A stretch of 64,000 nucleotides of DNA from Capniomyces stellatus (lineage: Eukaryota > Kickxellomycota > Harpellomycetes > Harpellales > Legeriomycetaceae). The notes under the pieces were generated by a model. The model searched no databases. It had not been told where the DNA came from and saw only the letters and a program-made list of their open reading frames with translations. The position numbers were made by a program, and so were the translations under genes. Positions 58,161-64,000 of the stretch are shown in pieces. Position 1 is the first letter of the stretch; each line of letters starts with the position of its first letter. The DNA lies in the NCBI GenBank assembly GCA_001661515.1, contig LUVW01000039.1:1-64000 (forward strand). The letters run 5' to 3'.

Positions 58161-59511
58161 ACGCCAGACTTATTTGCACAGACACACCATTGGCGCTTAC
58201 CATCCACACAGCTCTTTGTCTTGCATAGCTGGGATTTTGGATGTATTTCTTGCTTTATGTTTTAAAATTACATTTTTATAAAAGGTAGCAAATGTAGTAT
58301 GGTCTTTTATTTGTTTATTCTTATGGGTCCAATTGTTTCTCTTTCTTTTTAACTAGCTCAATTAGATCCACACTTGCTCACTATTGCTTTAGTCCTTCAA
58401 CATGAATAAACAAATATATAAATGCTACACAATACTTGACGCTACACAATGCTTAGCGCTACACAATGCTTGATTCTTGGGATCGGAAACCCGGAAGCCC
58501 GGAATAAATTCAAACATGTTCGAGAGAATACTAACATATCATGGCGACAATACCATTATAAACCGGCTATTTAAATATCTTGAGCACACTGTTAAATCTA
58601 AACTCTAGCTGGTAAAGTATCTTTACCAATAATTTTGTAAACGGGCCACACTTTTTAAAGAGATGGGTAATCGATACAATATTTATAGCTTAACTTGTTG
58701 AGAGTTTGTTCTGTAATTTTCCAGTGTAATTTTTTAAATTTCAAGTATTCTTTGCTAAGCAAACAGTTCTGCATCCAGAGGTTCACTCAATGAAATAACA
58801 ATATCAGTTTCATTAAAAATGTCCCATATACTCAACCACCCGTCACCCTTGGTGTGTGTGGATATAAGACTAAGGCGATATGGTCATAGAACAGGCTATA
58901 TTACCAGGTAATCATCCTCTATTGTTTCAAAAAAAAGCGAATTCTATCCATTTCAAAGCGCAAGTTAGGTGCTGCTGAACCTTGTCATTTTTAGGAACAT
59001 ATCGCTTCCCAAACGTGATCTATATTTGTGGATATGTCATTAATGTTTATTTCTTTTAATAAACACCTAAGATCGCAACCAGATCGGACTTGCTATCATC
59101 AGTTTTCTGCACATTTTCTCTTATCATCGTTGTGCTGATCGGGCAATTAAGAAACAGCACACGAGAAAAATACAGTTTCGTGAACCAAAAGCCATTAAAT
59201 AGCTGCAACAAATAAAAACCCAATAGTCAATCCAATAAACTCCGCTTAATTTTCTTTTTTTATTTGCGGGCTTTTGAAATCTTCAAATGTAAAAGTGAGG
59301 AAAAAAAAAAGTTTATTTAATAGTTTGCTCAACTATTAGCATATTTTTTTATATTGAAATAACTGCAATTATTCTAAAACACCTTCATTCGATCCTTTAT
59401 TTTTATTGTTTCTTTCTTCAAACGCCCAGCGCCCAGTCCTTTTACCACACTGCCACCAAGAAAATAGAAATACTCTTTCAGCACCAATAAATACATACAT
59501 AGAAGCTCAAC
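58161..59511. other. Intergenic; three-copy 17-bp tandem repeat
   Basis: GCTACACAATGCTTAGC-type units occur three times in tandem at about 58422-58472. The remaining 1.3 kb is AT-rich without recognised features. Confidence 0.6.
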
Positions 59512-60230
59512 ATGGGTAAAAGGAAATCAGCAAAGAAAGTAGTCAAAAGGATTCAGCCCAAATTGGACAAGGTCTTTGATTGTTTGTTTTGTAGTCACGA
59601 AAAGTCTGTCTCGGTAACAATGTAAGCAGCACTTTGCCAATCAATCTGTATATTTTTGTGCATTTTAGCCTGTGAATATGAGCATTTTAATCGCTAAACC
59701 ACGCACTTTCCCAATACTCGTTACAAAACGAGGGATTTGGGATGAGTTTTGAGCACAAAACAAGTTTAAAGCTTTTCCGCACACCTGAAAATAGGGACAA
59801 GGAACATAAAGTTGGCCACTTATCCTGCAAGATTTGCTCGGCTAATTATCAAGCAGCAATTAACCGTAAGTTGCCAATCTTTTTTTATTTATTGAATCGA
59901 GCTACTAAACATTTATTTCAGTTTGAGTACCAATGAAATGCGGAAATCATACTAGGAAAGACGGTATTAATATCTGTTGGATGTAATGTAAACTGCGATT
60001 TAGATTTAAGCGCGCCAATCGATGTCTATAGCGAATGGATTGATGCTTGCGATGAAGCGAAGCGGATAGAAGCGGAGGGCGGTGAACCAAATGGAAACAA
60101 CGACAACTTTTTTGGAAGCGAGGACGAAGACGAGGCCCGAGATTCTGACGATGTTAAAGAAGTAAAACCCCGAAGGAATTATTCAGAGGATGAGGTTGAT
60201 GACGAAGACGATGATGAAGACGGTTATTAG
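59512..60230 (+). CDS. ELF1: Transcription elongation factor 1 homologue (ELOF1)
   Basis: Three exons, 59512-59621, 59795-59865 and 60004-60230, phases 2 and 1; 135 residues. The N-terminus [14 protein letters not shown] is the basic tail of the family. A four-Cys zinc ribbon is complete across the introns: [13 protein letters not shown] gives the first CxxC and [11 protein letters not shown] the second. [19 protein letters not shown] follows as in ELOF1, and the C-terminus is an acidic tail rich in Asp and Glu (yeast Elf1 also has one). It is a small nuclear factor that travels with RNA polymerase II and aids elongation through chromatin and transcription-coupled repair. All three junctions restore conserved residues, so the model is firm. 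Confidence 0.95.
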
Positions 60231-60683
60231 ATCCTAAACAAAACCTGGCACTCTGCAGATTTAAGTATAGCCGGTCTCAGAATAATTTACATACGCGTAG
60301 AGTGCTAGTTGGACCAGCTTTGTGGTAATCACTACCATCAATGCTTTATTTTTTTTGTTTTTTTTTGTTTTGCTTTTTTTTCCTTCTTAATCTACATTGT
60401 TTAGTTTACTTTCGCTGCAAGTATATTTTGATTTATTTTATTCTTCTTATACCACTATTTATTCCAAAAAGATCTGTTTATTTTTGTGAGATCTGTTTAC
60501 TTTCACAGAAATACAAATGCCACTGCTGGCGTTTCCAACCTTTCTATTACAGTGTCTTAAAGACAGCATAAACAAATATTTACACTTGTTTCTTTTGACA
60601 GAGTTTTTTTTTTTTTTAAAAAAAAAACATACAAGTGGCTCAAATTTAAAGTTAATTTAGTATACACAAGAAAAAATGGCTGG
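60231..60683. other. Convergent intergenic DNA
   Basis: T-rich. A 13-base T run directly followed by an A run near 60606-60630 could fold as a hairpin and serve as 3'-end DNA. No gene seen. Confidence 0.55.
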
Positions 60684-61625
60684 TCACAACAAGCACATCA
60701 GCAACGCATCTCTTCCTACAGAATAGTAGTCTGTTATTTTGGTCTTCACCGTAAACCCTAGAGACAAGTACACGTGGACTGCAGCCTTGCGTTCAGCATC
60801 AACGTGGAGCTGGCAGCGGCTGATGGAGCTTGTCAGTGGGAAATGGAAGTCATTGTTGTCGAACAGTGGATTCGAGTTGACAATGTACCTACTAAATGCG
60901 CACTTTACATAATCCTTGTCCATTTTTTTGTCGATGTTCTTGGCCAAACCTTTTTTACTTAATTTCTTAGGGTTAACCGGCCTCAAGCCCAGCCAGTTTG
61001 GTTCGATTACCAAGCGAAACCTTGTACAAAGCTTCTCTATCGCGTCTTTCTGAACAGACTTCAACAGTAGGCTTTGCTCAACCGAACACATGGCAGTGCC
61101 GTATATAGAGATCAGAACAGTAGAAAGAAGCAACTTACAAACACCTAGATTGTTATAGTTAGGATCCACGCACACTTTGGACAGCTTGCTTGTATTTTCC
61201 TTGTTGCTGTTGTAGAATATAGCGTATCCAATTATTTGAAAGTTGTGCTGAGACACACTGCTACCGTTTCTGGCTGATCCGTCATGTCTGGATGCACCAG
61301 TGGCCGTTTTAGAGCTTGGTTTCAGTGGTTTGCATGTATTATTGTGCTCATAAATAGAGTCGTTGGTTTCATTATTTTCAGACGGACTGCTGTTGGGACT
61401 GGTGTTGTCTAGCTTGATGACAGCGTATACCAGGTTATTTGTGTTTTTTAGTTCTGTTTTGATTTCCATCGCTTCGGATTTGGGAAACACTTTTCGTTCC
61501 AGGGCTTGACAACTGTTTATAATGTCGTCGTTGTTAATCTCGAAGGGTAGGTCTTTGGAAAAGGTTAGAAGTATGTTGTTTGGCTTTACCAGTATAATGA
61601 ACATGTTAGGGAGTTCCAGATCCAT
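60684..61625 (-). CDS. GNAT-fold acetyltransferase-like protein
   Basis: Single exon, 313 residues. Residues about 30-75 are an N-terminal strand/helix region. After a Ser/Asn-rich insert (about 78-128) come FQIIGYAIFYN (beta 4) and LSKVCVDPNYNNLGVCKLLL, which matches GNAT motif A, V-x-P-x-Y-x-x-x-G-x-G/C, with Cys at one glycine position. After another insert, the C-terminal CQLHVDAERKAAVHVYLSLGF and ITDYYSVGRDALLM fit motif B (Ax2-3Yx2-GF followed by YY). The fold and acetyl-CoA site are therefore likely, but substrate and subfamily are not recognised. The ~100-residue insert between motifs A and B is unusual. It lies head to head with the FANCD2-like gene. Confidence 0.72.
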   Translation of the reverse strand: MDLELPNMFIILVKPNNILLTFSKDLPFEINNDDIINSCQALERKVFPKSEAMEIKTELKNTNNLVYAVIKLDNTSPNSSPSENNETNDSIYEHNNTCKPLKPSSKTATGASRHDGSARNGSSVSQHNFQIIGYAIFYNSNKENTSKLSKVCVDPNYNNLGVCKLLLSTVLISIYGTAMCSVEQSLLLKSVQKDAIEKLCTRFRLVIEPNWLGLRPVNPKKLSKKGLAKNIDKKMDKDYVKCAFSRYIVNSNPLFDNNDFHFPLTSSISRCQLHVDAERKAAVHVYLSLGFTVKTKITDYYSVGRDALLMCLL

Positions 61626-62380
61626 ATTGGGGTTATTATATACAATTCTAGTTTGGAAGCCTTGATTTGATTATGTATATCGAAGAGAAAGAAAAGCAAC
61701 AACAAGGGTTTTCAAGTAAAACTCGATTTTACAAGTGCTGTCCGATTACTTTAAAAAAATAGCGAATGACTTTTTTTATTTTAATTTTGTCTCGCTCTAA
61801 TTTTTTTTAGATAAATCGAAAAAGTGAAGAAAAAAAAATACAAAGTTGGTAATAAATTTTTAATATAATCATGGTTGGTTTGGGTTTACTGTAACTCGAG
61901 TATAGCAGGATATATTGCAGTTGGCGTGATAAAGAGCACTTAACAGGGTGGCTAGTTAACCCAAGTGTACTGTTGAAACTGCGTCAAAGCTGAGCAAACA
62001 TATTATTCACCATAATGGTTTTAGGGCCAGGTTTGGTATTCTTGCGCTTCAGTCCAGAAATTAGGAGGTTGATATTTGGTTGTAAGGCCGAAACGAAATG
62101 AGTTGATTGTAAAAAAACAACGCAGCCAATTGAAAAAAAGAAATTCGCGTTAGTTGAATGTAAGGATCAAATAAGATTATGAATATAGAGTTCATTGACT
62201 TTTTCAAGCAATAAAAACAAAAAAAAAAAAATAGAATTGGAGGTTCAAAGAACAAAGAAAAAGTAAATAATGGGGTTCAAGTTCTTTTAAGCAAGTATAT
62301 AAAACAGGGCAAAAGGCAGAAAGCAGAGACTATAATAAAAATAAAATAGAAAAGAGAGAGATAGAGAGGTGCGAACAGAA
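61626..62380. promoter_or_regulatory. Bidirectional upstream region
   Basis: 755 bp between divergent start codons of the GNAT-like and FANCD2-like genes. AT-rich with several T and A tracts. No specific promoter motif is claimed. Confidence 0.5.
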
Positions 62381-64000
62381 ATGACCAAAGGAACAGAGTT
62401 TGAAAAAGTTCTAAGCCAATCCGGACTTTTCATTGAGGAAAATGGGCTTCGAATAAGTAAGGAAAAGCAAACAGGCCAAAAAAAATAAAACAAAAAACAC
62501 GATTCTGATTTGTGTTTGGAGATTGAATAAATAGCAGTGGAGTAGCTTTGATGTTCTAAGTTTGTTGAGAAATAATTGTCAATTGTAGGCGAGGAGCAAG
62601 TGTTGGTTAAAGAGAAGCTTCGAGTAGAGCTTGAGGGAATGGACAATGTTGACGATTTTGTGCTGGAATTGACAGAGTATATAAAGAGCGAGACAAATTT
62701 AGACAAGTTCCTAGAAAGATTAGTCGTTGGGCAGGATTCAGAAGACTTGAGGTAGGTTCGAAAAACAAGCAGATAATGTTGAATTGCCGAGTCAGGAAGC
62801 AAAGTACTAAAGAGAGGTGATTTTTTGGGTGGAAAAAAAAAATAATGAGTAGAAATGTGGGGAGTGTGAGAAAGGACAGTGGAATGAGAATGTTGCTAGG
62901 GATAGATATTGTGCAAAGAGAGCTGTTGGATATGTTGATGGAAATGATACCAGAGTATGCAGAGGATAATGAAGGGTAAGAGTGGTAGAGTTGGAAAGGA
63001 AAGCTTTGAATTGTTGAGAGCAAAAGTGGTGGTGGAGAGGGAAAAAAAAGAGAAGCCAAGGAATGGCGATAGAGATAGAAATAATAGAGTTGGAATGGTT
63101 GTAAAAGTAGGGATGGCAAAGAAAGTAAATCGAAGAAGATTTTGGAGCAAATGAGGTGGCTGGACTACATTGTAGACTCAAGTTCGCTCTGTGAAAAGTA
63201 TATGGAGGTAAACGTTAAATTGAATAGAACTGAGAATTATAGAGTAGTGGTGAGATGGGTAGAGGATATCTGTTGATGCACAAGAACGTAAGACAAAAGG
63301 AGGGGGGGGTGGGAATACGAGAATGTTTATTGAAATGTGGGTCTGTATGGGGTGGGTGATAAAACAGGTGTTGGAAATAGTTCCAGAAAAGTTGCAAAGA
63401 GAAATGTTGGGTAGTTTGTCAGAGATAATAAGCGATTCAGAGCATGAGAGGGTGGCAGAGTTGTTAGTGGAGCTGATGAGCGGGAGTCCTCAACTGTTGG
63501 TGTCGATATTGGATGCACTGAGTAGTATAAGTAGCAGCAATGAGACTGAGGTAAGTAGACAGAATGGCGGATGGATGACAATTTCGTGGGTGCTGACAAA
63601 GCAGGGAGTATAGTTAGTTGGGGTTAATAGATAGTTAATAGAGGAATTTGAGTTGAAACTGGATGTTTAGAGGCAAGCACAGAGTAAAGCGATGGGGATG
63701 ATACGGTCTTCAAGCACAAAAGACTTGCCAGCGATAATAGGATACTTGATGCAGACGACAAATGAGCTGAAGGACACGGCTATGCAGGTGATAATAACAA
63801 CAGTAATGGTACTAGGAAAGGGGAGGTGAGTAGATAACTAAAATGGATTATGGTGGTGGATGAAATAGGTGATAAAGGCAATAAGGAAGGGAATAAGAAA
63901 AGAGGCGGTAAAGAACGAGTGGGATAGTCTGGTTGGTGGAGGAGGATACGAGAACAAAAGCGACTTGGAGCTGATATTTGGCAAGTGCTAATAAAGATGG
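62381..64000 (+). CDS. FANCD2: FANCD2-like DNA crosslink-repair protein, 5' part only
   Basis: Exons 62381-62456, 62589-62751, 62850-62975, 63126-63207, 63368-63550, 63671-63825 and one from about 63886 that reaches the edge region. All junctions keep phase except that the last acceptor is a choice. The start FEKVLSQSGLFIEENGLRI, VLELTEYIKSETNLDKFLER, MRMLLGIDIVQRELLDML, ILEQMRWLDYIVDSSSLCEK, IVPEKLQREMLGSLSEIISD, LLVSILDALSSI and STKDLPAIIGYLMQ follow the N-terminal alpha-solenoid of FANCD2 segment by segment. FANCD2 forms the ID2 clamp with FANCI and is monoubiquitinated in interstrand-crosslink repair. The ubiquitinated Lys lies in the N-terminal half of animal proteins, beyond or near the window end, so it cannot be confirmed. 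The gene is truncated by the window, not by mutation. Confidence 0.85.

Overview
The window reads as nuclear DNA of an intron-rich, strongly AT-biased fungus. The gene set is eukaryotic: cytosolic ribosomal proteins eL21 and uS4, mitochondrial ribosomal protein uL4m, SLU7, THOC1/HPR1, ELOF1, FMC1, a Pin4/Cip2-type RRM+R3H protein and fungal-type cystathionine beta-lyase. TAA, TAG and TGA all end genes, so the code looks standard. Introns are mostly about 60-200 nt, start GTAAG or GTANNN and end in a short AT-rich stretch plus AG; exons can be as short as 32 nt. AT bias, many exons, homologues of animal genes that yeasts lack (FANCD2, TBC1D13, RPRD1) and a secreted trypsin-fold protein together suggest an early-diverging, perhaps insect-associated lineage such as Kickxellomycotina/Harpellales. 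That placement is inference; no rRNA or other marker is present.

Layout. 1-4.6 kb: AT-rich, microsatellites, a doubtful Asn/Lys-rich coding tract at the left edge, then a small secreted protein (4651-5082). 5.6-7.8 kb (-): an RPRD1/Rtt103-like CID protein, rebuilt here from many small exons. 9.3-10.6 kb (+): cystathionine beta-lyase. 11.0-13.2 kb (-): CPT1/EPT1 phosphotransferase in eight exons. 15.8-19.5 kb (+): TBC1D13-like RabGAP with a large insert inside the domain. 20.6-22.2 kb (+): trypsin-fold protein lacking the catalytic Ser, flanked by two copies of a ~200-bp direct repeat. 22.9-24.8 kb (-): Thr-rich, mucin-like secreted protein with a duplicated 10-Cys module. 25.9-26.6 kb (+): FMC1, an LYR protein. 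27.5-28.3 kb (+): CBR1-like SDR lacking the catalytic Lys. 29.1-33.8 kb (+): a 1559-residue low-complexity RS/GLGS protein whose minisatellite contains 83 TTAGGG hexamers. 34.1-34.7 kb (-): eL21. 38.0-38.9 kb (+): uS4 (RPS9). 39.5-41.7 kb (-): SLU7. 43.0-44.2 kb (+): uL4m. 44.6-46.9 kb (-): RRM+R3H protein. 46.9-50.9 kb: T-rich, no recognisable gene. 50.9-54.2 kb (+): THOC1 in twelve exons. 56.2-58.2 kb (+): glucose-6-phosphate dehydrogenase. 59.5-60.2 kb (+): ELOF1. 60.7-61.6 kb (-): GNAT-fold protein. 62.4 kb to the right edge (+): 5' part of a FANCD2-like gene.

Functionally this is ordinary housekeeping DNA (RNA polymerase II/mRNP factors, translation, lipid and sulfur metabolism) mixed with accessory secreted proteins. 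No bacterial-style operon, CRISPR array, intact transposon, tRNA or rRNA gene was seen. The most unusual items are the two enzyme-fold proteins missing catalytic residues, the TTAGGG-containing coding minisatellite, the 10-Cys module, the insert in the TBC domain and the presence of FANCD2.
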